A stretch of DNA of 64,000 bases. It comes from Alphaproteobacteria bacterium (GTDB taxonomy: Bacteria; Pseudomonadota; Alphaproteobacteria; Micavibrionales; Micavibrionaceae). Each line of letters opens with the position of its first letter. The first letter of the stretch is position 1. The position numbers and the translations under genes are program-made. Under the pieces are notes generated by a model. It was not told the DNA's origin. It saw only the letters and a program-made list of their open reading frames with translations, and searched no databases. Shown here one piece after another: positions 1 to 8,082 of the stretch. The stretch covers positions 50,791-114,790 of the forward strand of contig JAUIIA010000006.1 in assembly GCA_030432025.1 (NCBI GenBank). Reading direction: 5' to 3'.

Positions 1-425
1 TTGTGCTCCATACCACCACCGATTTTCACGGCCATGTGATGCGCCATTTTTGCGCGCTCTTCTTTAGGCAACTTACTCAAAATATCTTTCGTTGCCTGCA
101 ATTTAATCTCCGCCATACGGTCACGTAAGCCGGTCAACTCCGCCGCAGCCCTGTCAAAAGCCTCGGGGTCAAACTCATCGGCTGTCATGACTTTCACCAA
201 CTCACCGCGCGCCTTGCGGGCTTCCTTGCCTATCGGGCGAATTTCGCGAAACTTATCCTGAAATGTGCGGGCGACAACATTGCGTGTTTCGGGTTCGAGC
301 TGCTGTTTGACCTCATGCCATGGACGCTCCGACCATTTTTTGTAAACCGCGCCACCGATAAGGCCGATCAGCAACAGGTTCGTAATCAGTGAGGCGCCTA
401 ATATGATTTTGGTTGATCGTCTCAT
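1..425 (-). CDS. CnrX-like periplasmic metal-sensing protein (partial, 3' end outside window)
   Basis: The reading frame starts at the ATG complementary to 423-425 and runs off the left edge without a stop, giving about 141 residues. It was translated by hand. It has a short basic N-terminus, one membrane segment (about residues 8-27, rich in L, I and G), then a charged helical periplasmic part with a YKKWSERPWHEVK-like start. This matches the heavy-metal-resistance/CpxP-like family (Metal_resist), whose CnrX member binds Co/Ni and controls an ECF sigma factor. Its start overlaps the stop of the upstream gene (TAATG), so translation is probably coupled. Its place after a sigma and a membrane anti-sigma candidate supports the call. 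The metal bound, if any, cannot be read from the sequence. Confidence 0.75.
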   Translation of the reverse strand, partial: MRRSTKIILGASLITNLLLIGLIGGAVYKKWSERPWHEVKQQLEPETRNVVARTFQDKFREIRPIGKEARKARGELVKVMTADEFDPEAFDRAAAELTGLRDRMAEIKLQATKDILSKLPKEERAKMAHHMAVKIGGGMEH

Positions 426-769
426 TATACCCATTCCTCTACCGAGAAACTGTCCTCAACACTCATGAAGCTGGACAGATTGTCGTTTTCAGCCACTGTT
501 TCAACAAGGCCTATATCGACCATGTCACCGATAACAAACCCAAGCGCCAGAACGACCACAGCCGCGGCAGCAGCCCATGCGGGCTGGGGTGAAGGGAACA
601 TCCCGTCAAACAGACGAACAAACACACCACCCAGCGATAGCTTGCCTTTAGCTTTGCCGCGCACTTGTTCGGTGCGCGCAGCTTCGGCGATAATGCGTGC
701 ATTCATCCCTTCCGGCATTTCCGGAACGGCTTTACGCTTGCTCAACAATGTATCCAGTTCGTTTGTCAT
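425..769 (-). CDS. small single-pass membrane protein, candidate anti-sigma factor
   Basis: The product has 114 residues. A cytoplasmic N-terminal part of about 60 residues is followed by one membrane helix at about 63-85 and a short acidic tail outside. I recognise no catalytic or zinc-binding (HxxxCxxC) motif. The gene lies 11 bp after the ECF sigma gene and overlaps the start of the CnrX-like sensor gene. In cnrYXH-type loci the small membrane protein in this position (CnrY) binds and holds the sigma factor, so an anti-sigma role is inferred from position and topology, not from clear sequence similarity. The start is the ATG at 769, with GGAT about 7 bp upstream as a weak ribosome site. 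Confidence 0.6.
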   Translation of the reverse strand: MTNELDTLLSKRKAVPEMPEGMNARIIAEAARTEQVRGKAKGKLSLGGVFVRLFDGMFPSPQPAWAAAAAVVVLALGFVIGDMVDIGLVETVAENDNLSSFMSVEDSFSVEEWV

Positions 770-780
770 TTTTTTATCCG

Positions 781-1401
781 TTACCCAGTTTTTCGTTCCG
801 CCGTATTGTCCAGTAATCCTTGCCCGCCCAGATCTTCCTTCAGCGCCTTTTTGGCACGCATCAGCAGCGATTCCAAAGCTTTCACACCAACATCCAGTAC
901 TTCAGCGGCCTCCTTGTTACTTAAACCTTCATAAAAACACAAGTTTAGCGCCGCTTTTTGTCGTTCCGGCAGACGGTCGATCGCTTCTTCTAATGCGGTC
1001 TGTTCGTCCTGCTCGCTTAACTGCTCATCCGCCAGCGGGGCTTTATCCGCCATGACATCCAGCACTTCGCTTTTCACTTGCGGTTTTCTCTTCCGCGTCT
1101 GGTCTATCGCGAGGTTCGTAACTACGCGGTAGAACCAGGTTGTAAACTTTACGCCCTTGGACGGATCGAAACGGTCAGGCTGTTGCCACAGTTTCACATA
1201 TGCGTCCTGAACGGTGTCTTCGGCTTCCTCTACATTGTTCAACATGCGGTACGCCGCGCTGAAGAATAACTTGGAATGCCGTTCGACCAGTTGAGCAAAG
1301 GCACCGTGATTCCCTTCGGATATACGGCGCACGAGCTCTTCATCGCTTATTTCCTGATCGGTATTCGATGCCATAACACCGATATATGGGCGTCGTGGCA
1401 T
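781..1401 (-). CDS. RNA polymerase ECF-type sigma factor
   Basis: The 206-residue product has the two domains of group 4 sigma factors. Region 2 is at about residues 33-75 (GAFAQLVERHSKLFF, then the AEDTVQDAYVKLWQ core-binding helix). Region 4 is at about 145-195 (LPERQKAALNLCFYEG, then the helix-turn-helix LSNKEAAEVLDVGVKALES). It directs polymerase to stress promoters. It lies between an EF-hand protein gene and a membrane anti-sigma candidate, followed by a CnrX-like sensor, so it probably responds to an envelope or metal signal. A second ATG at 1374 (MASNTDQE) is an equally likely start, because neither site has a good ribosome-binding sequence. The sigma identity is secure; the signal is inferred. 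Confidence 0.92.
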   Translation of the reverse strand: MPRRPYIGVMASNTDQEISDEELVRRISEGNHGAFAQLVERHSKLFFSAAYRMLNNVEEAEDTVQDAYVKLWQQPDRFDPSKGVKFTTWFYRVVTNLAIDQTRKRKPQVKSEVLDVMADKAPLADEQLSEQDEQTALEEAIDRLPERQKAALNLCFYEGLSNKEAAEVLDVGVKALESLLMRAKKALKEDLGGQGLLDNTAERKTG

Positions 1402-1415
1402 CGAAAAGCAATGAT

Positions 1416-1736
1416 TTATTCAGCGTCGTCGCCTTCAGGAGCATCCGCAGGCTTCTTCTTGCCCTTCATCTCCTTCCATTTGGCACGCATCTCTTCCTTA
1501 GCGGCCGTAGCTTCTTCTTTGGTCACACTGCCGTCGCCATCCGCGTCCATTTTGTCAAAACGGGCCTCAGCATGGGAGAGAGCTTCCTCTTTCGTAATCA
1601 CACCATCGCCGTTTGTGTCATGTTTTTCGAACATTTTGCCATGATGCTTTCCACCATGCTCACCGGCCATTACTGGACCGGAAAAAGCCATTGCAGCTGC
1701 ACCAATCGTCAAGATCGTTAACATTTGAGTTTTCAT
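1416..1736 (-). CDS. secreted EF-hand calcium-binding protein
   Basis: The 106-residue product has a Sec signal peptide (basic start, hydrophobic core, cleavage probably near residue 24 after PVMA). Two canonical 12-residue EF-hand loops follow, at residues 40-51 (DTNGDGVITKEE) and 64-75 (DADGDGSVTKEE). A His-rich stretch (GGKHHGK) sits just after the cleavage site, and the C-terminus is very rich in Lys, Glu and Asp. It is probably a small periplasmic Ca-binding protein. It is first in the run leading to the ECF sigma gene 14 bp downstream. EF-hand proteins recur beside such sigma/CnrX-like loci in alphaproteobacteria, but their role there is unclear. Confidence 0.87.
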   Translation of the reverse strand: MKTQMLTILTIGAAAMAFSGPVMAGEHGGKHHGKMFEKHDTNGDGVITKEEALSHAEARFDKMDADGDGSVTKEEATAAKEEMRAKWKEMKGKKKPADAPEGDDAE

Positions 1737-1826
1737 TTTTTACCTATCCTTTTTGGTTTTAGGGTTCATGTAGTAATGTATACGTGCGAACGCACTACAA
1801 TCCTTCGCCAAACACAGGATTTTTTT

Positions 1827-3158
1827 ATGACCCCCGCAGATGATCAAAACCCGTCCAATCGCGAGAAATCGCTTTCGGCCTCTACAGACCAGATTATGAG
1901 CCAGCATTTATGGATTAAAATCCTGATCGGGATGGTCGTAGGTGTTGCAACGGGCATGGTGTTATCGCCCGAAGGTGCAGCCCTTCTGGAACAGGAAACA
2001 GCCTATGCCTTGGGCGAATGGCTAGCCCTGCCCGGTGTTATCTTTCTGGGGCTGATCAAAATGGTCATCGTGCCGCTTATTGTATGCTCTATTATTCTGG
2101 GTATTGCCGAAGGCGGCGATCTCGGCTTCGTGAAGTCAATTAGCTTACGGATCGTTCCGTATTTTATATGTACAACCGCAATTTCCATCACAATCGGGAT
2201 CGTTCTCGTCAGCATCATTCAACCCGGCGCATTGGTTGATAAAGAACTGGTCGAAATGACCATGAATTCCGGCGCGGCGATGGGCCAGGTACCTGGCCAG
2301 ACATTCGGCGACCTGACCATTCCGCAACGCATCGCTAACATCATCCCGACCAATCCCGCCAAAGCGACCGTTGAGCTGAACATGCTCCAGCTGGTTGTTG
2401 CCTCTATCCTGATCGGTATAGCGTTGATCACCATCCCTAAAGACACAGGCAAGGTGTTCAAGGATCTGTGTATTGCGGGGCAAGTCCTGTCCATGAAAGT
2501 CATCGCATGGGCGATGGCGATTGCGCCTTACGCGGTGTTCGGCCTGCTGTGTAATATCACCATCCGTTTAGGTTTAAGCGCTATTACCAGCGTCGGCGCC
2601 TATATGTTGACCGTGCTCGGCGGCTTATTATGTGTGCTGATACTGTACCTGATCATTATAGCAGTCTTCACCAAGACATCACCGCTCAGCTATCTCAATT
2701 CAATCCGTGAGGTACAGCTGCTGGCGTTCTCGACCTCATCTTCGGCCGCGACTATGCCCTTCTCCATTCAGGCTGCGGAAGAAAAACTGCATACCCGCCC
2801 GAAAATCAGCCGCTTTATTATCCCGCTCGGCGCAACCATCAACATGGACGGGACAGCGCTCTATCAGGGCGTAGCCGCCATATTCCTGTGTCAGGTATTC
2901 GGTATCGACCTGACCATGACCGAAACTATCATGCTGATCCTGACAACCGTCGGTGCATCTATCGGCACACCCGCCACACCGGGTGTAGGGCTGGTGGTGC
3001 TGGCAACAATTTTGACGGGGATCGGCGTTCCGGCGGAAGGTATCGCCCTGATTATCGGGGTAGACCGCATACTGGATATGTGCCGCACGACGATCAACGT
3101 CACGGGCGATTTAACCGCCACCAAGATCATGGATAAATGGGTGCCTGAGCAAAATTAA
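1827..3158 (+). CDS. dicarboxylate/amino acid:cation symporter (DAACS family)
   Basis: The product is a multi-pass inner-membrane symporter that couples uptake of glutamate, aspartate or C4-dicarboxylates to Na+ or H+. Family signatures are the serine-rich re-entrant loop (STSSSAATMPFSIQAAEE), the NMDGTALYQG motif in TM7, and the C-terminal DRILDMCRTTINVTGD motif of TM8. I chose ATG 1827, preceded by AGGA at 1816-1819 with 7 bp spacing. The open frame extends upstream to 1725 but that part has no membrane or family character. The product is about 443 residues, the normal length. It is divergent from the EF-hand gene. Which substrate is used cannot be decided here. Confidence 0.94.
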   Translation: MTPADDQNPSNREKSLSASTDQIMSQHLWIKILIGMVVGVATGMVLSPEGAALLEQETAYALGEWLALPGVIFLGLIKMVIVPLIVCSIILGIAEGGDLGFVKSISLRIVPYFICTTAISITIGIVLVSIIQPGALVDKELVEMTMNSGAAMGQVPGQTFGDLTIPQRIANIIPTNPAKATVELNMLQLVVASILIGIALITIPKDTGKVFKDLCIAGQVLSMKVIAWAMAIAPYAVFGLLCNITIRLGLSAITSVGAYMLTVLGGLLCVLILYLIIIAVFTKTSPLSYLNSIREVQLLAFSTSSSAATMPFSIQAAEEKLHTRPKISRFIIPLGATINMDGTALYQGVAAIFLCQVFGIDLTMTETIMLILTTVGASIGTPATPGVGLVVLATILTGIGVPAEGIALIIGVDRILDMCRTTINVTGDLTATKIMDKWVPEQN

Positions 3159-3175
3159 CAGGAAGCTAACCAAAA

Positions 3176-3385
3176 ATGGAAAAAGAAACAGCTAAAGAGA
3201 TAAAAGAGCATGCTCTCAAGGCAATAGAAAACCTGTCAGGCTGTCTAATCACAGCTACAAACAAATGTAGCAAAGAAGAATTTGAGACACTTAAGAAAGG
3301 AGTAGGAATGTCTATTATGAAAATCGATGACATGTTAGACATTATATACAACAAATACCCTGAACTTGATGATCTCGAAAAGTAA
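3176..3385 (+). CDS. small conserved-looking hypothetical protein
   Basis: A 69-residue soluble, charged protein begins 17 bp after the symporter gene, with AGGAAG upstream of its ATG. It has an amphipathic helical N-terminus, a central SGCLITATNKCSKEEFETLK segment with two cysteines, and a tail ending in YPELDDLE. I recognise no named domain, though small proteins with a similar Cys-x-EEF...PELDDL layout occur in alphaproteobacteria. It may be cotranscribed with the symporter. The AT-rich codon use differs slightly from that gene. Confidence 0.6.
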   Translation: MEKETAKEIKEHALKAIENLSGCLITATNKCSKEEFETLKKGVGMSIMKIDDMLDIIYNKYPELDDLEK

Positions 3386-3396
3386 AACTTATCATC

Positions 3397-4179
3397 CTAA
3401 ATAGGGGCGATATCAAAGAAGATGCGGTAAAGCCCTTCCGCATTCTTGCCCAGCTTTTCACTGCGCAATACACGTGACGGACCTTTCAGCTTGAACGCCA
3501 CCAATGCTTGCCCGTTATCGGATATTTTAGCGGCATAGGCCTGCAAGGCTGCGCTACGGTCAAACACTCTTTCCTTCGGCGCACCCCAACTGGTGGCGGA
3601 CAGGCGAATGACCAATAGATTCTGGTCCTCATCAATATCATAGGCAAATTCAGCAGGCGCATTCATATCCAACACCAAACGTGTTCGGTTCGGATATTCG
3701 CCCGTACGGACCTTTTCAACCGTGCCGCCTTGTGTCTTTAAGCTCTTGCTCAAGACAGGCTCGTTTCTGCCCGCCATCGCCATACGCGTGCTTTCGCCAC
3801 TGGCCGGCTCGACATCACTTTCATAGATATTTTTCAGGCCCTTGAACTCATTCGCGACAATTTCAACATCGCGCTCCATCTTCAAAATGCGCGTATGCAC
3901 CTGCTCATCAACATTCGCGGTACGTGCATCACCCGTATAGCTTTTGCTTTTGGACAACTGCGTCGGGTTCACCTTGTTACGTGTGCTTTTATGCGCAGCC
4001 TCTGGATCCTTGTCGGTCTGCTCAACCAATTCATACGGCCCTTCAGCCTCCAGAATATTCTCGGCACTGCTGCTTTTTGAAGAGCCCACGGGCTGAAACC
4101 CCATCTGCGTACAGCCACTGAGAATCAGGGCGAGAACGGGGAGAGCAAACCAGCGGTTGGGTATGGATTTTTTGATCAT
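3397..4179 (-). CDS. lipoprotein with C-terminal AMIN-like domain
   Basis: The product is about 260 residues from ATG 4179 (MIKKSIPNRW). The frame opens at 4212, but the signal sequence begins at the chosen ATG. A lipoprotein signal ends in LILSGC, so the mature N-terminal Cys should be lipidated. The middle part is low-complexity and charged. The C-terminal 100 residues (starting about VEKVRTGEYPNRTRLVLDM) show the alternating beta pattern of AMIN domains, which localise envelope proteins to septa, peptidoglycan or secretin complexes. No amidase domain follows. Function beyond envelope attachment is unknown. Confidence 0.7.
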   Translation of the reverse strand: MIKKSIPNRWFALPVLALILSGCTQMGFQPVGSSKSSSAENILEAEGPYELVEQTDKDPEAAHKSTRNKVNPTQLSKSKSYTGDARTANVDEQVHTRILKMERDVEIVANEFKGLKNIYESDVEPASGESTRMAMAGRNEPVLSKSLKTQGGTVEKVRTGEYPNRTRLVLDMNAPAEFAYDIDEDQNLLVIRLSATSWGAPKERVFDRSAALQAYAAKISDNGQALVAFKLKGPSRVLRSEKLGKNAEGLYRIFFDIAPI

Positions 4180-4298
4180 AGAACACTCAGAAAGCCACGA
4201 TATGGGCCGCAATTCAACTCATTTAACTAAATCTTAAGCTTTAGACGTTAATTATGAACTTAATAAAAAAAAGTAAAAGCAAAAAATTTAGAGGGTAT

Positions 4299-4919
4299 AT
4301 GATCGCGAAGTATTTATTCACATCACAAGAAATTCGTCAAAATTTGCTCGGCTGTCTCGAGATAGCGTTGTTTATGCCGAAAGGCTCGGAACGTTTCGCA
4401 GCAGATAAAGAGGCGATGACGCGATCTTTTCTTATTCCATTATTATTCCTGCCGATTTCGATCGCCGTTGTGCTGAGCGCACATCCGGGCGCGCTTGACG
4501 CAGGGTCCATGCAGGTTATGGGCGGCATTTACGCCATGCGCCTGTTCGTATATCTCGGCGCATATCTGGCGCTAATCTTCGCCATGACCAAGGTTTTGAA
4601 CGAGTCTGCCGAAGACCATTTACAAGATTTCTATCGCTTTGCTACAGCGAATAACTGGCTAACAATACCAGCTGCCATGCTCATGGCGCCGCTGGTTCTC
4701 TCTTATATGAGCGGTAATCATGAGTGGGGTGACATATACCCACTCATGGTGTTCATCGCATTGTACTCGTACGCTTACACGGCCTTTATGGCGGCCCGCG
4801 TACTGCGCATCCCGATGGAGCTTGCAGTCTTCGTATCGGTTGCCGGTATGGCGATCCACCAGACATCTCTGGATGTAATCAAGCAGGTAACAGTCGGCGT
4901 ATTACAAATGATGGCTTAA
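4299..4919 (+). CDS. multi-pass membrane protein, YIP1-like, paralogue A
   Basis: The product has about 206 residues from ATG 4299, preceded by GAGGG 4-5 bp upstream. The frame is open from 4254, but the upstream part is lysine-rich and lacks similarity to the paralogue. About five hydrophobic segments follow an N-terminal block (LLGCLEIALFMPKGSERF) that is nearly repeated in the gene at 5369 (LLATLEMALLMPQGPARF). Both end with a (H/N)QTS(L/I)DV motif. The layout resembles YIP1-type membrane proteins, but I see no function-defining motif. Its stop abuts the stop of the opposite-strand gene at 4920. Confidence 0.7.
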   Translation: MIAKYLFTSQEIRQNLLGCLEIALFMPKGSERFAADKEAMTRSFLIPLLFLPISIAVVLSAHPGALDAGSMQVMGGIYAMRLFVYLGAYLALIFAMTKVLNESAEDHLQDFYRFATANNWLTIPAAMLMAPLVLSYMSGNHEWGDIYPLMVFIALYSYAYTAFMAARVLRIPMELAVFVSVAGMAIHQTSLDVIKQVTVGVLQMMA

Positions 4920-5291
4920 TCAAGGCTGTTGTGTAGGCGCAATCCCATCTAACTCATCACCATCCGGCGGCAAAGGACAGCCGCCGCTTGTGCATGGAAA
5001 AGCAATAAACCCCTGTGAACGGATACGCGCATCGAACTCCTGCTCGGACATGACATCCAGCGCGGCAAATACATCTTGCGAAACTTCCTGATTTTTACGG
5101 CGAATGCCGCTCATTGCGTGTTCGGAAAGCACTTCACGCGCCATCATAATCGCAGATTTCGGAGCTAACTTGCCCTCTTGCGGCCATTTACGCATTTCGA
5201 AAGGCGCATCCTTGTAATGCGCTTCCAATATCAGCGCACCTATATTCCGGTCAAAATCGACCACAAATATCCAAGAATTTTCCTGTTCCAT
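4920..5291 (-). CDS. hypothetical protein between the two membrane paralogues
   Basis: The product is about 123 residues from ATG 5291 (MEQENSWIFVVDF). The frame extends to a TTG at 5327, but that part overlaps the next gene's upstream region. It starts with a beta-strand-like segment, is acidic, and ends in a Cys/Pro-rich tail (FPCTSGGCPLPPDGDE). No signal peptide, membrane segment or known domain was recognised. It is inserted head-to-tail against two paralogous membrane genes on the other strand and converges with the first with zero intergenic space. Confidence 0.6.
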   Translation of the reverse strand: MEQENSWIFVVDFDRNIGALILEAHYKDAPFEMRKWPQEGKLAPKSAIMMAREVLSEHAMSGIRRKNQEVSQDVFAALDVMSEQEFDARIRSQGFIAFPCTSGGCPLPPDGDELDGIAPTQQP

Positions 5292-5368
5292 TCGTCTTAC
5301 ATATATGAGCAAAGACGAATATGTCAAATAAGCTATTAACTTTTTTTATAAGCACGGGAGGATATAAT

Positions 5369-5959
5369 ATGTTTATGGGCTTCAAACAGGGCGAAATTAA
5401 AACGAATTTATTGGCCACGCTGGAAATGGCATTACTCATGCCGCAAGGTCCGGCGCGCTTTACCAATGACATGGGCGCGATGTTCAGATCATTCTGGCTT
5501 GTTGTCCTCGTTATGCCGTTCACCTATTACGCGATCAGCCTGATGCAACCGGCAACGCCGCAAATTGCGGAACTGTCCTTCATGCTCGTCGCCTTCATGT
5601 TTACTGTCAAAATCGCGATCGCGACCGTACTCACCATCCTGATCAGCTATGGCTTTGCCAAACATTACGAACGGCTGGAGTTTTTCTGCGCCACCATTTC
5701 GGCGCTAAACTGGTCGGGATTAATCAATACGGTGTTATTCTTGCCCGCCGTACTCATGGTCGGGTTCGGTAACTTTGTCTGGGATGATGTCTACGGCTAT
5801 CTGGTCTTCCTGATGCTCTACGGCTATCTGGTGACGGGCTTTATCCTCACCTACACGATGCGTATTCCGTGGGAGCTTGGGGGCTTTCTGGCGATTTGCT
5901 TTATGGCCGTCAACCAAACCAGCATAGACGTTATGTACTGGATCGCGTCACAGCTCTAA
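5369..5959 (+). CDS. multi-pass membrane protein, YIP1-like, paralogue B
   Basis: The product has about 196 residues. ATG 5369 has an excellent ribosome site (GGGAGGA, 7 bp upstream). The frame open from 5321 is not needed. About five membrane segments share the N-terminal LLATLEMALLMPQGPARF block and the C-terminal NQTSIDVMYWI motif with the gene at 4299, so the two arose by duplication. Its last 29 bp overlap the convergent glycosyl-phosphate transferase gene. Possibly a membrane-trafficking or lipid-associated YIP1-type protein; the function is unknown. Confidence 0.72.
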   Translation: MFMGFKQGEIKTNLLATLEMALLMPQGPARFTNDMGAMFRSFWLVVLVMPFTYYAISLMQPATPQIAELSFMLVAFMFTVKIAIATVLTILISYGFAKHYERLEFFCATISALNWSGLINTVLFLPAVLMVGFGNFVWDDVYGYLVFLMLYGYLVTGFILTYTMRIPWELGGFLAICFMAVNQTSIDVMYWIASQL

Positions 5960-7007
5960 GCTTTTTGATCAAATTCGGATAGTTCTCCAAATTCGCTGAA
6001 AAGCGCATATGACTTAATATGCCCGCGATCCAAAGGAATGTGAGCACAAAAACAGGCAACCCCGCCATCGCGCCCAGAACACCGAACGCGCCATACGTAA
6101 AGGTCATCAGCAGGATCAGCGCGGTCGCCTGCTTGGCTTCAAAACCGGCCTCGATGAAATGATGATGGAAATGCCCACGGTCAGGTGAGAACGGATGCCG
6201 CCCTTCGCGCACACGGCGGTAGAATTGCGCACATTCATCCCAGATCGGCAACGCCAGCACCCATGCCACCGACATCGGCTCGATCGCGCGGACATTGATG
6301 TCGGACATGTGAATGGAATACCACCCGATCATGAGCCCCAGACACAAGCTTCCCGCATCGCCAAGGAAAACGGACGCCTTACGCCGCCAAGGGTTGCGCA
6401 TATTGAAAATCAAGAACGCAAACAGGCAGCCCATCAAAATCATCGCCGACGGCGTATAGGTCATTTCCCCTGCCAACAATCCAGCCATCACAATCCAGAA
6501 CAAGATCAGGAAGCTCACACCGCCCGCCAGCCCGTCCAGACCGTCCATCAGGTTGATCGCATTAATCAGCAAGACAACCGCCACAATCGAAAACGGCATC
6601 GACATAAAGCCGAGACCGAATGCACCAAAACCAAACATATCGCCAAGCGAATGAATGCCCGCATCGCCGGGAATAACGATCAAGGCCGCCGCAATGAATT
6701 GGATCGCGAATTTCGCGTAAGCGGGCATATGACGAAGGTCATCAATAGCCCCCGTAATCAGCAAAATGATAATGGCGCAATAAAGCGGCCACATCTCGGC
6801 CACAGTGTCGCCCTGCAGAATCGAAAGCGTAATGAAGATAGGAAAAATGACGATACCGCCGATCAGCGGCACTTTACCGATATGGTCCTTGCGCCCGCCG
6901 GGCACATCGACCAGCCCGAATTTCGGCGCTACTTTACGAAGCAGTGGCAGCGCCACGCCAACGGCGAGAAACGCACAAAACGGAAATATCAACAGCGCCC
7001 AGATCAT
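5931..7007 (-). CDS. undecaprenyl-phosphate glycosyl-1-phosphate transferase (MraY/WecA family)
   Basis: The 358-residue polytopic protein transfers a sugar-1-phosphate (often GlcNAc-1-P) from a UDP-sugar to undecaprenyl phosphate, the first step of O-antigen, teichoic or capsule-type polysaccharide synthesis. It shows an N-terminal GRKDHIGKVPLIGG motif, the Mg-binding DD of AIDDLRHMPA, NAINLMDGLDGLAGG, FLGDAGS, and the cytoplasmic SPDRGHFHHHF histidine motif typical of WecA/TagO rather than MraY. About 11 membrane segments fit. It is probably the initiating enzyme for the surface glycan whose sugar genes lie at 13984-18084. Sugar specificity is not certain. Confidence 0.88.
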   Translation of the reverse strand: MIWALLIFPFCAFLAVGVALPLLRKVAPKFGLVDVPGGRKDHIGKVPLIGGIVIFPIFITLSILQGDTVAEMWPLYCAIIILLITGAIDDLRHMPAYAKFAIQFIAAALIVIPGDAGIHSLGDMFGFGAFGLGFMSMPFSIVAVVLLINAINLMDGLDGLAGGVSFLILFWIVMAGLLAGEMTYTPSAMILMGCLFAFLIFNMRNPWRRKASVFLGDAGSLCLGLMIGWYSIHMSDINVRAIEPMSVAWVLALPIWDECAQFYRRVREGRHPFSPDRGHFHHHFIEAGFEAKQATALILLMTFTYGAFGVLGAMAGLPVFVLTFLWIAGILSHMRFSANLENYPNLIKKLRAVTRSST

Positions 7008-7047
7008 CGCATTGTGCTACCAGAAAACCCCTGCAAAAGCCAGCACC

Positions 7048-8082
7048 TTAAAACCGCTCGGGGCTAAGGGCTTTGACGGTATCTAGCCCTTGTGAATACG
7101 GGCGGTCGGTAATCATATCGGTGATCAGCTTGGCCGCCATGTAAGAACTCAAAACGCCATGTGAGCCATGCGCGACCGATACATACAGATTATCAACCCC
7201 CAGATCATTGGCAGGGGCCCGTCCGACAATCGGGAAGTGATCCTTCGACGCCGCACGCAAAGCGGCACGGCCGCCGATAACATTCATATCCGCATCCATA
7301 CCCGGAATGTGGTCCGCCATTTTATTCAGATTATCAAGGTCGTCCTGCTCAACCAGATCGGTATGGTCCAGCCAGCGCTGGAACGTCGAACCAACGATAT
7401 GCATATCGTTCACAGGCGGCGACATGTATCCGCCGTAGCAAATCGCAGTCTTGAGCTTTGAAGACCGCTTTGTTGTTGCAACTTCCGTGATCTGCCCGCG
7501 CACCGTACCAATCGGCAAATCGGGCAGATAGTCCCTAACGGCGGGACCGCACGCTAGTACGACCGCATCGGCATCCATATCACGCCACGCATCCTTGGGC
7601 GCATTCACATGGTAATCAATACCTTCCACATAGGCCTTACACAGCTTGGCAGGCGAGACATAACCCGATTGTGGCAAATACATCGCCTCGTGCTTTAATT
7701 CCACCCCTGCAATTTCGCTCGCTGCATCCGCATCAACAATGGTCAGCGTTTCGGGCATCCAGCCCCAGCTATCCACCGTCTGGTAAAACCGCTTTTTCTT
7801 CTTCTCGTCATTGATAAGGTGCAAGGCCCCACATGGGTTGAACTCGATATCCTCCAGCCGCTCAAAACGGCGCAACACCGCGGAAAACGCGGAGGCGTAA
7901 AAATCGCTCTGCGGTGTGCGTTCAGCGGTAAAGCGCGGATTATAAAGCCCAAGGGAATTGCCCGACGCGCCACTCGCCAGAGCTGGACCGGATTCAAAAA
8001 TAACAGGTTTCACCCCGACAAAGTCGAGGATATGGGCCAGCGCACATCCGGCTAAACCGCCTCCGATAATTGCGACTTTCAC
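7048..8082 (-). CDS. mnmC: FAD-dependent tRNA cmnm5s2U oxidoreductase, stand-alone MnmC C-terminal domain
   Basis: The 344-residue DAO-type flavoprotein begins with a Rossmann FAD motif (VAIIGGGLAGCALAHIL) and carries ASGASGNSLGLYNPRF, a strongly conserved MnmC signature, with the C-terminal SHGVLSSYMAAKLI helix. The MnmC oxidase removes the carboxymethyl group from cmnm5(s2)U34 in tRNA. Here it is a separate gene whose start overlaps the stop of mnmD by 4 bp (ATGA), so the two halves of the usual bifunctional enzyme are made by coupled translation. A general glycine or D-amino-acid oxidase role is less likely given this neighbour. Confidence 0.87.
   Translation of the reverse strand: MKVAIIGGGLAGCALAHILDFVGVKPVIFESGPALASGASGNSLGLYNPRFTAERTPQSDFYASAFSAVLRRFERLEDIEFNPCGALHLINDEKKKKRFYQTVDSWGWMPETLTIVDADAASEIAGVELKHEAMYLPQSGYVSPAKLCKAYVEGIDYHVNAPKDAWRDMDADAVVLACGPAVRDYLPDLPIGTVRGQITEVATTKRSSKLKTAICYGGYMSPPVNDMHIVGSTFQRWLDHTDLVEQDDLDNLNKMADHIPGMDADMNVIGGRAALRAASKDHFPIVGRAPANDLGVDNLYVSVAHGSHGVLSSYMAAKLITDMITDRPYSQGLDTVKALSPERF

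Noticed and set aside
465..1055. 196-residue plus-strand frame opposite the anti-sigma and sigma genes
   Set aside because: It lies opposite two well-supported genes, has biased composition and no domain or ribosome site.
6195..7067. 290-residue plus-strand frame rich in His, Gln and Arg
   Set aside because: It is the antisense of the WecA-like gene, which has clear family motifs.
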